NCBI GenBank assembly: GCA_963920525.1
Contig: OY986439.1
Location: forward strand, 50,471,482-50,535,481
DNA: 64,000 bases
From: Dichetophora obliterata
Taxonomy: Eukaryota > Arthropoda > Insecta > Diptera > Sciomyzidae
Direction of reading: 5' to 3'
The translations under genes and the position numbers were made by a program. Shown piece after piece: positions 35,226 to 47,560 of the stretch (its first letter is position 1; every line of letters begins with the position of its first letter). The notes beneath the pieces were generated by a model, which ran no database searches, was not told the origin of the DNA, and worked only from the letters and a program-made list of their open reading frames with translations.

Positions 35226-36614
35226 ATGAACATTCAAGAGCCGTGCCTCAAGAATGACCTCATTATGAGATCAGTTCTTGGGCCGTACCCCATGAACTGC
35301 CCATCCAATAACAAACCCTCACCCTTCTATTCCTGGCTTGGGACAGGCAGATTCACCGAATGTCCTCTGGCAGGTTTAGTTTGGTAGCAATAGCATTTTC
35401 GCAAAACTTATCTGCTAGCTGCATAAGAACATCAGATATTCTTCTGTAAGCAGAAAATAGCGCCACCTGTCTGTAATCCCAAACGTGTGGGGTTAAATTT
35501 GAAGAAACTTTTGAAAAAACATTATTCAGCTATTCACCGCAAGGTGACAACTAAGTGACAACGGTGACATACACAATAGTGAGAAAAAATAGAGCCATCA
35601 CAACAAAACAAATTTAACAGGCGGGGGAGGGGAGGAGGGCGTGGGGAGGCAAAAAATTTTTATATAATCCAAATTTTATATAATCCAAAATAATCGTAAT
35701 TACTTCAGACACGCAACTGCATTCTTAGAGATAAATGGGGACGTTCAAACTGTATAGAGAATTCTAACACAAAACTAAGTTTTATTAATAGTCTGGTATG
35801 AAAAAATAGATTTTTAGCCATAACTTTTGATTGGAAAGAGATATTGGGGTAATTTTTTCACATAAATTATTTTTGAGACTCGAATTTTTTGCAAAAATAT
35901 AAAAACAACATTTTGGAAAAAATATATTTCGCGAAAAAAAATCAGAGGGTGGTACCCCTGTTGTTTTGATGACAAAAACAGTAAAATAATTTTTGCGCTT
36001 AGCTGGAAGAATTTTTGCAAATAAATGCTATGTTATATGAAAGGTAGCCAGATGTGCAATTTTTAATTGATTTCATTTTTACAACAACAACAATTTTTGA
36101 GTCATATTTGGAGTAAAAAGTCAATATTTTGGACCTTTTTTTAAATAATCATAAAACATATATACACTGACTTAACGGTAAAGTTCAACCTGTTTTTGTG
36201 AAGTGTATTTATGGAACTTTTGAACAAAAAAAATTTGAATAAAATATATTAATGGACAGCGGAGATATTTGCATCGAAAGACCAAACTTTGATTTTCATG
36301 TCGTTTTTTTCTCATTCTTAGGTAACGATGTTTTATGAAAAAGCCGTAGTACTGAAAATTTTTCCAATTTTGAAGATATGTGAATGTTTTTGATGTCAAA
36401 ATAACAAAAAAATTTTAAAATTAAATACACAAAAATCTCCTGTACTAAAAAATTTTATAATAACAAAATTACCGTTAGTTGAAAAATTTCAGAGGGGGCG
36501 TGGCAAAAATTAAGTATGCAACATTATAAGTTGGGATGCACTTAATACACGGAGCAAAATTCGTTGAGCCGTTAAGATTTGTATAAAGGCCAAACAAACA
36601 AACAGAAAATGAGT
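35226..36614. other. Mixed repeat-derived sequence with G-run cluster
   Basis: A less AT-rich segment occupies 35226-35490. At 35622-35649 the run GGGGGAGGGGAGGAGGG then GTGGGGAGG could form a G-quadruplex. The sequence after 36258 copies 31119-31210, and the part flanking the hAT resembles the terminal region of a dispersed repeat. Confidence 0.45.
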
Positions 36615-36622
36615 TTTATTAC

Positions 36623-37430
36623 CAGGGAAGACAATTATATGCAAATGCATATAATATATGCTTTTGCATATTTGGACGTTTTGTTAATAATTTTGCATAT
36701 TTATAACGATTGTGCTTATTTGTGCATATTTTTACATATTTTTAACTTTTCGAACAGATTTTAGCGTGTAATCGGGCAAATTTTGATACTTCCTTCACAT
36801 CTGGCAACATTGTAATTTCTTTGATATTATATATATTTATAAAGAGATATTATATTATATATGTATAAAAAATATTTTGTTTAAAAACTCACAGACAATG
36901 GATCTATACGCCGAAAGTCTCCTTCCGAACGAAGTCCCTTATTTTAAATGGTGCCCAACTACATCCTGCGATGTCGAGCGGTCTTTCTCACAATACAAAA
37001 CACTGTTGGCTGAAAATCGTAGAAAATTTCTTTTTGATAATATAAAAATGCATTGAATTGTTCAGTGTAATCGCTGAATGCAATACACTGTTTTTGCTAT
37101 AAGCACCGTATAAAATAATGGACTTCGTCCGGAAGGAGACTTTTGGCATTGGCTTCGAGCTACCAAACAAAATATTCATTAAATGATTAAAATAGAATTA
37201 AATTTTTACTTTATAATTAAAATTATAATTTATTTAAACTGAAATATTTACTTTTACGCCTTGAAAGGGCTATTGTTTTGTTTTTTTTATGAACTATTGC
37301 ACAAAATTTTGAATAATAAAACTCCGACTTCGACATTTTTCGTGCTTATTTGATGGCATATTTTGCCATTTTTTAGAGCATATTAGCATACTTATTTTAG
37401 ATTTTTTCGTGCATATTTCTGTCTTCCCTG
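36623..37430. mobile_element. Non-autonomous hAT with perfect 8-bp target duplication
   Basis: Ends CAGGGAAGACA are perfect inverted repeats; TTTATTAC is repeated exactly at 36615-36622 and 37431-37438. Subterminal GCATATTT-type motifs are repeated many times near both ends (36640-36740 and 37340-37415), as expected for transposase binding sites. The interior retains a transposase C-terminal fragment. An internal inverted pair, GAAAGTCTCCTTCCG at 36913 and its complement ending near 37146, spans about 35 bp. Confidence 0.92.
36898..37056 (+). pseudogene. hAT transposase C-terminal dimerisation fragment
   Basis: 52 codons open from ATG to TGA include PTTSCDVERSFSQYKTLLAE followed by NRRKFLF, matching the hAT dimerisation motif (TSCxxERSFS..K). 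The frame then continues past the stop as IVQCN, typical of the family. The catalytic region is entirely deleted. Confidence 0.85.
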
Positions 37431-37438
37431 TTTATTAC

Positions 37439-39896
37439 TATAGATTTGCCAATTATTTTGGATATATGAATTACAAGCCGAAAGTTATGGCTCCTCAATT
37501 AGTTTCTGAAGTGGGACTTGTATGGGAGGTAGAAGTGGACATTAACCGATTACGCCCATTTTCAGTACCAAGTAGGCTATGGAGATAGGTATTGTATGTA
37601 CCAAGTTTCAATCTTGTAGCTTTATTCGTTTGTCCGTAATCGTGTTTTCAAGAAAATGTCGGACAGGCAGACGGTATTGAAAGAAAAAAAAATTATTTCC
37701 AGTGTTGAACATTTAGAAAAATTTTATGTGGTATTTAAGTTATCACTGCTTCAGGCAAATAACATGCATTTATTTCAAATAATCATCAGTGTAAACACTT
37801 TAATGGAAAAAAACCTGTTTCAGTTCGTATTAACTGAAGCATTCAAACGAATTTATGATCAAAACATCAATTTGAATGGTCAAACAAGAATGGTTGTATG
37901 AATGTTTATATGTGGTTAGACAGAAATTTTTCAAGTTTAAAACAGCACATGTTTATTGTTTAAGGTAACTTTATTGTACTGTGTACACTTCTAGTTGTTC
38001 CATCAATTAAAAAAAAAAAAACAAAATTTGTGTAAATACCAAATATTTTAGATTCTTCTGAAAACTGTTTTGATATAAAACAAAATAAATGTATTTTCAA
38101 CAGCAACCACACAATACGTAGAGATTTAACAATACTTTTTTGGTGTTTTTTTACCCTATTAATTAACACATTTGTTAAATGTGTTTGCTGATTTGATTCT
38201 AGAAGTTTAGAAAAGCAGCTCGACCATGTTTAACGATTGCATGGTTTTGATCACGTCAATAAAATCAATTCGAGGAAAATGTTTGCAAACAGCAAATAAA
38301 CCAAGACTACTTGCATCTAGATTAGCTGGACCGTAAATTAATGCTGCCAATAGGAAAACATGGCCGCCATGGTTGACATCCGTTCGAACCACAAATCGAA
38401 CGAAACGATCGAAACGATAGCTACGAATGGCAATACCAATAAAACTATGGCTGCGCTTTAAATAAAAATTCATTGGAAAATGTGTACATAAGCTTCTTTC
38501 AATTATATCCACATATTAGTTTTATAATCACCAATAAATATAAGTATCTTCTGCTGCTCTTGTTATAGTATATAGTAGCTACAAAATTTATACTGCGCAC
38601 TTAGAAATTACACAGAATCGGTGGCTATTCATCGATTACTAATATTAAAAAAAAAAAATACATTTACTATATATTATCATCTAAATGAATTTAACATGTT
38701 GAGTTAAATTTTACGCCAATTCATATGGCAAAATTAGAACATTTTCAAAACATATCACAGCGTTTTTATTGTTATTACCTAATAAACTGTCTTATATAAT
38801 AGCAAATATAATAAAATAATAAAATTAGCTGTTTTAAGACTTGCGTTGCTGCGCATCTTTGACGTTATTTGGCTTCATAAGTTTTTCTCTTAACTATTTT
38901 TAAACATGCGAATTTAATGAATAAAATTTGTTACATCAATCAACAAGTTGCGACACTTAGTATTAAGGAATTTATTGCATTTAATTTGTATTAATTTTAA
39001 TTTAAAATATGTGACAAATTTTACCGTTTTATATTACATATAATTAGCACGATGCCAAAAAAGTTATTTTGTAATTTTTTGAATCTAAATGTTTGACAGC
39101 ACTTTTTAAATGGGGTGCATATTTAGTTTTATTTCTTTAAAATGCCCTTGCATACAGGGTGTCTGATATCTAGAACAATCTCATTTTTTTGAGAGGTTTG
39201 TACTTTTACCATTTTAACTATTCTCCTCATTGGAATTTCGACCTTTTATAATTTTGAATTTTTACAAATTGTATACTCATAGAGAATATATATTTTAAAT
39301 TGCACTATTTGAAGCACAAGTTATAAAAATGCAATTTAAAAAAATGCATGAAAAATGCATTCCTATATTTGAAATGACACAAATATATGAAGAAATATTA
39401 AATGGTTATCTGAGTAACTTTTGCTTATCTAACAAGTATCTAAATTCCTATAGGACGTTCTTGCGATAATTGCTTACGGTTTATAAGAAAAATGGGTCGA
39501 AAACCAAGTTCAGTACAAAAAAAAATACCGTTTTTTACTAATTTTCTACATCAAATGGCAACTTAGCCGCTTTATGCACAGGAAAGTAAAGTATGAATTA
39601 GTTTTTTTTGTTGGATTTTAAAAAACCCATCAGACGTTCTAAAGATGTTTCCTCACCATTTTAAAGAAATAAACCCTAATATAAAGTAAGATTTAAAAAA
39701 AAAAAATGTAGATAAAATTTGTATTTTTTTGAGGCAATTTTATTCATAGAAATCGACTTATGCCGTGGTTTTGCTAGCCAAACATGTTTGCCGAACATTT
39801 TTTGTTGTTATTGTTTCACGTATAAAATAAAAATGAAATTTTTCTCATATTCATTCTCTCGCTCTCAGACCGAACATTTTTGATTGCTGATTGAAA
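37439..39896. other. AT-rich stretch, repeat-derived start
   Basis: 37439-37680 continues the dispersed repeat interrupted by the hAT (ending near CAGGCAGACGG). A - strand frame at 38512-38207 (101 codons) has gene-like composition but no family I recognise and no evident splice partners. Nothing else seen. Confidence 0.35.
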
Positions 39897-39904
39897 CACC
39901 AAAC

Positions 39905-40627
39905 CATGATGTAAGAAAACCAGGGGCCGAATTACAGTATCCGTGATCGAACAAAATTACGAAGGGCACGACGAGACAAGTGCCTATCAATCTTGTACAA
40001 TTTTGCTCGATCACGGACGCTGTAATTCGGCCCCTGCTGTTAGTGAGTTTTTGACAACACCATGAATTTCTTTGCTTCTGTCAAAAAATTGTGAGCGAAA
40101 GAGTGGAACTGTTGATAGTTGTCAAATTGTGTTATTTGCTTAAGTTGCTGATGATGTGCTATAGTTGTTATTTTATTTTTTATTTTTGATGTGCTATAGT
40201 TTTTATAAATAGATATTAAATGCAATTAATTGTGCTGTGTTGTGTCGACAAAAAGCTATTGCAGTTGTCTTCGCCGATTTGCTCAGTTCATCATTGAATG
40301 TTTTGGCCATTTTATCAGAAACGTGCGCTGGAAGGTGCTGCCGACATGAAGCTTTGGCCAGCATGCAAATTGTCTTGCATTCACATCGTTTTTTTTTTTT
40401 CATAACGCACAGCGTCTCATATATTTTGGTTTTGTTTTCCATATCACTTTATTCTCACTTTAATCTCAGTAATAATCTTATAAACTGACAAAAAGACACG
40501 AATTTAACAAAATTTGTTTTCATTGCAATTCACGATCAGCTGTTTTTGACAAGAGCGGGGAAACATAATTTTTTCATTTTGAGAGTGAAGTGTCAAACTC
40601 ACTAACACCTCTATTTCTTACACCATG
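39905..40627. mobile_element. hAT-like TIR element with 8-bp duplication
   Basis: CACCAAAC is repeated exactly at 39897-39904 and 40628-40635. The ends are CATGATGTAAGAAA and, in reverse complement, CATGGTGTAAGAAA; after the nested MITE in the left arm both resume GTTAGTGAGTTT..GACA. Interior 723 bp is non-coding. Confidence 0.75.
39921..40036. mobile_element. Hairpin MITE, family M2 copy 2, nested
   Basis: 116 bp, starting CAGGGGCCGAATTACAG and ending in its complement, with the same loop motif as the copy at 24830-24945. It interrupts the left TIR of the 39905-40627 element, so it inserted later. A flanking duplication could not be defined. Confidence 0.82.
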
Positions 40628-40635
40628 CACCAAAC

Positions 40636-42880
40636 ATGCCGAACTTTCCGGTGTTGCCTTTAGTCATTTTGCATAATAGCATCAAAAAAGTAGCAACAAG
40701 TATTAAAAAGTTAATTTAATTGTGTGCTCAAGCAATCCTTAACATAAGCAGCAAGCATTGTTTTGTTGAACTAATTATAATAACAAAAAATCGTGTTAAT
40801 TGAAGTAACCTAATAATATTTTGAAAGAAAAAAAAGAGGTGCGTCGCTGGACTCACGAGCGAAGCGAAGCTTTTTCGCAGTTTTATACGTTTCATAATTC
40901 AATGGTTTTTTAATAAAAAATTTTTTAAATTGTAAAATTTTAAATACCTAATGTTAACTAAAAAAGTAATTTTCCACCAGTAAATTTTTATTACCTTACA
41001 TTATTATTTTACATTAATTTTGAATTATTTTTGGGAATGTAAATGAAATTATTGGGTTTTAATATCTAAAATATTAAACGTATATTATATAGATGTAATG
41101 TCATCGATATTTCTAGCACATATTACATCAATAGTTGTTCTAATCTTGTTGTGCAAATATTTGGATCGCTTGTCATTCGCAAATTATATTTATCAAAACA
41201 GCATTGTTTAAGGCTTAGAATTTTTATGAAACTGATTTTTTTATATTTTAAAAGGATTTGAAACTGATTTTTTTATATTTGTTATTATTTTAACGTCTTT
41301 CTGACGTGACGTTAATGTCCAATTATAATAGAAGTAACATAATGTGATCTAATGTCAGTTGAGCAGTGCGTTCTTTCACTTACTGTTTGAAACAATGCTT
41401 TCTTATACAAGTGGTTTTAATAAACGTAACGTTACGTGACGGGACGTATAGATCCATGGATTTTAGATTTCTACGTTAATTTACATTACGTCCTGTAAAA
41501 AAGCAAATGAACATTGTATTTTCACTTCTACAGCCGTTTTAGTAGGTGTCGAGCCACAGTGTTTCGTCTACATTCATTCTCTTTATACTCATTTATCTCG
41601 AAACTACTTTTTTCGGCATGGTGTTGTAGAAAAAACAAAAACTATTTAGCCGAATTTTCTGAAATTTAAATATGATATTCATAACAACGGTGGCTATCGC
41701 TGGAACTAGAATCAAAATTTTATTTAAAAACATCGTATATTTTACACTAAATAACCGGTAGAAAACAAGCTGTTTTAAGAACTTAATTTACAAAAGCGCG
41801 TCATTCTGTCAATTTTTCATATCTTTTTTTCTAGTGCCAGCCATAGCTGCACTCATAGTGATTAATAATATTCTAGGTTTTTATGCCCCTTTTCCTTGAG
41901 AGCGTCTCATTGAACGCTGTTTTGAACAAGATGAACAATTTTTTAAATAAAAAAAAATATTTTTTTATGATGAATGAGAGTTGCATTACACCTTAAAAGT
42001 TTAAATATCGTTGTTCAATATTTTAACTTTTTAAAAAAAATCCTAAGAATACCTTAAATTTTCGAGTGCTAGACCACCATCCTTGCCTTAAGTGCCTATG
42101 AACATTCATGTCTGAATTCGCTATTAAAATCCACCCGTTTAATGGAACCTTGCTACTTTTGTTAGTTGGATAGCTAATGCAAAATGCTTTTTACTGCGTT
42201 TTCATGGCGAGTTGATCCTAGGTTGGGTTTTCTGCAAGTTGACATAATGGCGTTTCTAGCTCGAAAGTGTTTCCATGCACAACATTGAGTCCAGTTGGAC
42301 CTCGGCCATTCTATTTGCCATTTTTTCTTAGTATAAATGTGTGCGTTCAGAAGGTGCAAAGTTCACTAAACATATTGAAACTTTGATCAGTATTAGTTTC
42401 CGCTACTTTGTGTGCCTGCTGAACGGTTTGTTACATTTTATGTCACAAATAGAAATAAAATAAAAGAACAAATAATCAATAAAACCTCGTTTAACAGTTG
42501 AGCAACTGTTTCATATTCTGAACGCATCCAATCTAACTCAGTTAAATCTAAGAAGTTTCGTGGAGTTTTGTGGATTTGACGAAATTCAACTCAACTCGCG
42601 TTTCCATGGTAAGTTAAACCCGAGTCAACACCGACTTAAGTGTTAAAAAAGTTTCCGGGAGACTCAAAAAACTTTCTAAATTGTAATTGTAAGTTGCGCT
42701 CAAACTTAGGGATTGTATAACTTTTTTAACAAAAACGTCGTTTTTAGTTGTAAGAGTGTAAAACTTAGCAGGAACAGGTATTTTGATAAGGTGCATCAAT
42801 AATCAATCAAAAAGTCGACTTTGAATATATTGCAACTTACGGCTTTTTTGATTTTATATGACAACATTTTCATTAAAAAG
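40636..42880. other. AT-rich stretch with a dispersed repeat
   Basis: Segment 41525-41690 is a diverged inverted copy of 59735-59880 (shared TTTTAG.AGGT.TCGAG, ACTCATTTATCTC and CTTTTTTCGGCA). No gene recognised. Confidence 0.45.
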
Positions 42881-43831
42881 GGTGGTTAAATTTTATAACC
42901 CCAAATAAAGAAGTCCAACGGTGTCGAATCACATGATCTTGGCGGGCAATTGACCCCCCACCACGTGAGATAACACGGCCATTGAATTTGTCGCGCTTAA
43001 GAGCCATTGTTTCGTTAGCTGTGTAGCAAGTGGCATCGTCCTGTTGAAACCACATATCGTCCACATCCATACCTTCCAATTCGGGCCATAAAAATTTCGT
43101 TATTATCTCACGATAGCGAACACCATTCACAGTAACTGCCTGACCGGCCTCATTTTGGAAAAAATACGGCCCGATGATGCCGCCAGCCCATAAACCGCAC
43201 CAAACAGTCACTCTTTGTGGGTGAATTGGTTTTTCCACAATCACTCTTGGATTTTCATTCGCCCAAATACGGCAATTCTGCTTATTGACGAATCCACTGA
43301 GGTGAAAATGTGCCTCATCACTGAAGATGATTTTCTTCGAAAATTGATCATCCACTGTTGCCATTTCTTGCCACCATTCTGACCATTGACGACGCTTGAA
43401 ATGGTCAAGAGGCTTTAGTTCTTGAGTCAATTCCACCTTGTAAGCGTGTAAATGCAAGTCTTTATGCATAATGCTCATCAACACTATCACGAGCAGCAGC
43501 AATATTTTCTGCAGTACGCGCTATACGAGCATGTACTGGTGTTTTCACATCTCCTACAGACCCGGTTTGCTCAAATTTTTGCACGATTTTTCCGATTGTA
43601 CGCATATTTGGACGATTAAATTGACCGAAAAAATCACGAAGTGCACAATATGCATTTTGATTTGAACGTCCATTTTCATAATAAGTCTGAATAACTCTTA
43701 CGCTTTGCTCGATTGTGTATCTTTCCATGGTTCAAATTGAATTAGTCTGAAATTGAGAAATGTCAAATGAAATGCAGAAAAAACTTTTTGGTGTGGTTCA
43801 CATTCAACATTGGCCCTTAAAATTTAACCAC
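42881..43831 (-). mobile_element. Tc1/mariner-superfamily element, deleted copy
   Basis: Ends GGTTAAATTTTA on the left and, in reverse complement, GTGGTTAAATTTTAAGGG on the right are inverted repeats. Transposase reads on the - strand in two frames: MERYTIEQSVRVIQTYYENG (43728) and FFGQFNRPN, then after a frameshift and deletion near 43480 KDLHLHAYKVELTQELKPLD, IFSDEAHFHLSGFV (first Asp), HPQRVTVWCGLWAGGIIGPY and DMWFQQDDATCYTA (second Asp). The third catalytic block and C-terminus are deleted. This is a very widespread insect transposase type. Confidence 0.88.
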
Positions 43832-44289
43832 AAATTTATTTTATATCTTAATATATTTTGAAGAGAACTCAAAAATACTTTTTTAAGGTATATTTATAAA
43901 TAAAGCTGAGCTAAACCATGCATGCATATTTAAATAGTATGTTGTGCCAGTCGCAGTGATAAGTTACGATACCGTTTCATTTACCCTTGTTTCATAGGCA
44001 GTTTTCAATACGTATTCTTGCACTCAAAAAATTTTGTGAGTAAATATTACTAATAACTGCGTCCTTTCTACGAATTTTATTCATAGTTTTCAGTCAAGAA
44101 TAGGATTCGAAGATTGGACGTAGTTTCCCACCCAGCATTTTATGAAATAATTGATCATATTCGAGTCTTTTTTGAGTCCTCTATGCGATTATAAACAGTC
44201 ATAAATGCGCTCATTTTCTAATCACAATAGATTCTTTTGTCGGGAGAAAATGGTACCCTACCCGCGACTTTTCTTGAAGAATCTTTTAT
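43832..44289. other. AT-rich spacer
   Basis: Nothing recognised. Confidence 0.35.
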
Positions 44290-44475
44290 TACCAGCTTTT
44301 TTAAGCAGTTAAGAGTCTTCTTCGAGTGATTTTTCAATTGTATTTCTAAACATTTTCGAGTCTTTTTCGAGACGTTTTTCAGTCGTATTTCTAAACATGA
44401 GCGAGTCTTTTTAAAATCATTTTTTAGTTGTATTTCTAAACATTTGAGAGTCTTTTTCGAGTCATTTTCCAGTTT
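44290..44475. repeat. Short tandem repeat, about 45-bp unit
   Basis: The phrase GTATTTCTAAACAT recurs at 44340, 44385 and 44430, each followed by GAGTCTTTTT. About 3.5 units. Confidence 0.75.
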
Positions 44476-44533
44476 TATTTCAGTTGCGTTAAAAGAAAGA
44501 TATATGTATTTAAAAAGATATTTTAAGTAAGCA

Positions 44534-44955
44534 CATCTATATAAATAAAAATCAAATGTCGTTCGTTGGTAATTGCATCAGTTGAGAACGGCTGAACCGA
44601 TTTGGATAATTTTTTTTTAAATGTTCGTAATAGTCCAACTTAGGTTTTTACGGAAAGAAAAATTGACCACGCCCACTTTGCGCCCACTTTTTTTGATTTA
44701 TCTAAAATCGGAAAACGGCTGGACCGATTTGGATAATTTTTTTTTTAATGTTCATAGTAATCCAATTTAAGTTTTGTCGGAAAGAAAAATTGACCACGCC
44801 CACTTTTGCGCCCACTTTTTTCAATTTATCTAAAATCGGAAAACGGCTGGACCGATTTGGATAATTTTTTTTTCAAATGTTCGTAGTAATCCAATTTAAG
44901 TGTTTACTGAAAGAAAAATTGACCACGCCCACTTTTGCGCCCACTGTTTTGATAT
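44534..44955. mobile_element. Helitron/Helentron-like fragment with 127-bp repeats
   Basis: Starts ATCTATATAAATAAAAATC and contains GTCGTTCGTTGG and GAACGGCTGAACCGA, phrases I associate with arthropod Helentron-type repeats. A 127-128 bp unit (GGACCGATTTGGATAATTTT...GACCACGCCCACTTT) repeats three times (44596, 44723, 44851). Confidence 0.6.
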
Positions 44956-46861
44956 CTATATATATAAAATTAAGTGGCAAAACTTCCTGTTCGCATACTC
45001 CTCCTAGACGGCTTGCCCGATTTCAATGAAATTTTCAGGGGTGATTGGGGTCTGTGTGGAGGGTGCACATAAGAAATTGCATGTGTGTATCTTTGCAGGT
45101 TTTGTACCACACCCCTTTTGTCGCCCACAAATCAATAAAAATGCTGTATTTAAGACGGTTTTGGTCGTATGAAATTAAAATTTGGTAAATAAGTTCGTAT
45201 GATAACTATAATTAACTTTGAAAAAATGGGCGTGGTCACAATTCATCTACGCCTACTTTAAAGAAAATATTAAAATACTTCGAAACCATTGGTCCGATTG
45301 AGCTCAAATTTTGTAAGTACGCTTTGCTTTGAGTACGAGATGGTTTAAGGGGCAATGCCACACCCCCTTTTACCTCCCACATATAAATAAAAAATTGTTG
45401 TTATCGAATAAATTTAGTTAGAGTTATGGGTCGCACAGCTTAGAAATTCGGTATTCGACCACAATTTAGACGTACCGTTTCTGTGATGAAATTTTATGGG
45501 AGTGGACAAGGGGGAGGGGCACCTCCGATACAACCCAAATTTGTGATATCGAATAGCTTTGAAGTTATAGGAATTCATCTTTGGAATTCAGTTTTTGACC
45601 TCAATTTACACATGCAGTTTCAATGGTTTTATTTTATGGGCGTTGGACAGGGAGGCGTGACATCTCCCTTACAACCCAAATTTGCGATATCGTATTGCTT
45701 TGAAGTTATAGGTTGACAGCGTAAGAATTCGGTATTCGACCCAAATTTATACATGCATTTTCAATACTTACATTTTGTCGTCGTAGGGCAAAGGGGAGTG
45801 GCACTTCCCATACAACCCAACTTTGTGCTATCAAATAGTTTTAGAGTTATAAGTCGTACAACGCCGAAATTCAGTATTCGACCTCAATATACAAATGCAG
45901 TTTCATTGATTCAATCTATGTTCATTGGTAAGAGGGGCGTGGCACCTCCCTGTAACGTAAATTTGCGATATTGAATATCAGCGTCAGAATTCAGTATTCG
46001 GCCCCAATTTATACATGCAGTTTCATTAATTACATTTTATGGGCGTACGACAAGGGGGCGTGAAACCTCCTATTTAACCCAAATTAGAGATATCAAATAG
46101 CATTGGGGTTATAGGTCTCACAGCTTTGGAATTCAGTATTGGACCTCAATGTACACATGCAGTTTCATTGATTACATTTTATGAGCGTTGATCAAGGGGG
46201 AGTGGCACCTCCCATACAACGAAAATTTGTGATATCGAATAGCTTTGTAGTTCAAGGTCGCACAGCGTCGGAACTGAGTATTCGACCAAAATTTACGCTT
46301 GCAGATTTACTGATAAAATTTTTTAGAGTTTGTCGGGGGGGGCGTGACACCTCCAATTTGACCCAAATTTGCGATATCGAATAGATTTGGAGTTATAGGT
46401 AACTCAGCCTCAAAATTCAGTATTCGACCTCAATGTACTCATGCAGTTTCATTGCTAAAATTTTATGGGCGTAGGGAAAAGGAGAGTGGCACCTCCCATA
46501 CAATCAAAATTTGTGCTATCGAATAGTTTTGGAGTTATATGTCGCACAGTTTTGGAATTCGGTATTCGACCTCCATGTAGACATCCAGTTTAATTGATTA
46601 CATTCTATTAGCGGTGATGAAGAGAGAGTGGCACTTCCTATACAACCCAAATTTGTTATATCGAATAGCTTTGTGGATATAGGTCGCACAGTCTCAGAAT
46701 TCAGTATTTGACCTCAATTTAGACATGCTGTTTAACTGATAACATTTTATGGGCGTTTGAGTAGGGAGAGTGGCAGCAACGCGCCGGGTTTCAGCTATAT
46801 ATAAATACTTTTAATTTTATTTTATACGAGGGGGTAGCGAAGCACACCGGGTTCAGCTAGT
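44956..46861. mobile_element. Helitron/Helentron-like element with 140-bp minisatellite
   Basis: Begins ATCTATATATATAAAATTAA and ends GCACACCGGGTTCAGCTAG at 46860, a Helitron-like CTAG terminus. From about 45488 to 46790 lies a diverged tandem array of roughly ten 140-bp units (GTGGCACCTCC...ACAACCCAAATTTG...GATATCGAATAG...GAATTCAGTATTCGACC). Short open frames in the array are repeat artefacts. Classification is by recollection of the terminal phrases. Confidence 0.6.
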
Positions 46862-47029
46862 TTTATAAATAAAAATTTAAAGGATTATTTTTAAAAAATC
46901 CATTTTTACATATGAAAATGATATTTTGAAATTATAAAAATTCAACAAATTGCATTTAAGAAATCCATAAAATATATAACAACAAAAAAATAAACACTAA
47001 CAAAAATGTCTATATCTGTTCTTTTGAAT
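46862..47029. other. AT-rich spacer
   Basis: Nothing recognised. Confidence 0.3.
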
Positions 47030-47275
47030 TTAAGATGGCAAATATCTTAGAGGAAAAATATTAATTTTATTTTTCAATAATATTAATGTGTACCTACTTT
47101 TAATTGCTGTTATAACGTGGCACCTTTCGGCACTTGGCTTAGTGCTAGTCCCCTTCCAGCTGTAAGCAGAAGCCAATTCGTCAGAAAATGCTTTTCGAAC
47201 GGCTGTTCTTAAAAATTGTGCGAGTCCATCACCGTCTGTTTTTGCAATTATTTTTTTCTCTTTTTTAGCCAATCT
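47030..47275 (-). pseudogene. Possible DUF4806-like protein fragment
   Basis: The - strand frame contains GLAQFLRTAVRKAFSDELAS then AYSWKG and HVITAIK, resembling the short DUF4806 domain (FLRTxLRxIFSDELAxxYxWxG...AIK) found in many arthropod proteins, several of them transposon linked. No exons before or after were identified, so it may be one exon of a gene, a pseudogene or part of a mobile element. Confidence 0.4.
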
Positions 47276-47560
47276 TTTTAATTGTTTGGCTGTTATTACC
47301 CTTATTTATTTCGATTTTTTACTTTGAAGTTACTAAGTCATATAAATACCAATCTTTTTATACAACGCACTTCACACCACGATTAGACTGATATAAATTA
47401 ACAGAAATACGGAACTGTACAGATGCTTCAAAATTTTTAAATAAATATGTTACGATTCGAAGCAAGCCTACTGAAACACAAAAGCTAAGCCAACAGAGAA
47501 AACAGTCACATTTAAATCCCTTGCATGATCAATTTACGATTGCTGTAAATTTTGTTATTA

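Noticed and set aside
38207..38512. 101-codon frame on the - strand as a gene
   Set aside because: Composition is plausible but no motif, start context or neighbouring exon supports it; left as unassigned.
45483..46384. Frames reading GVAPPIQPKFVISNSF repeatedly
   Set aside because: They arise from the 140-bp tandem repeat of the Helentron-like element, not from a repeat protein gene.
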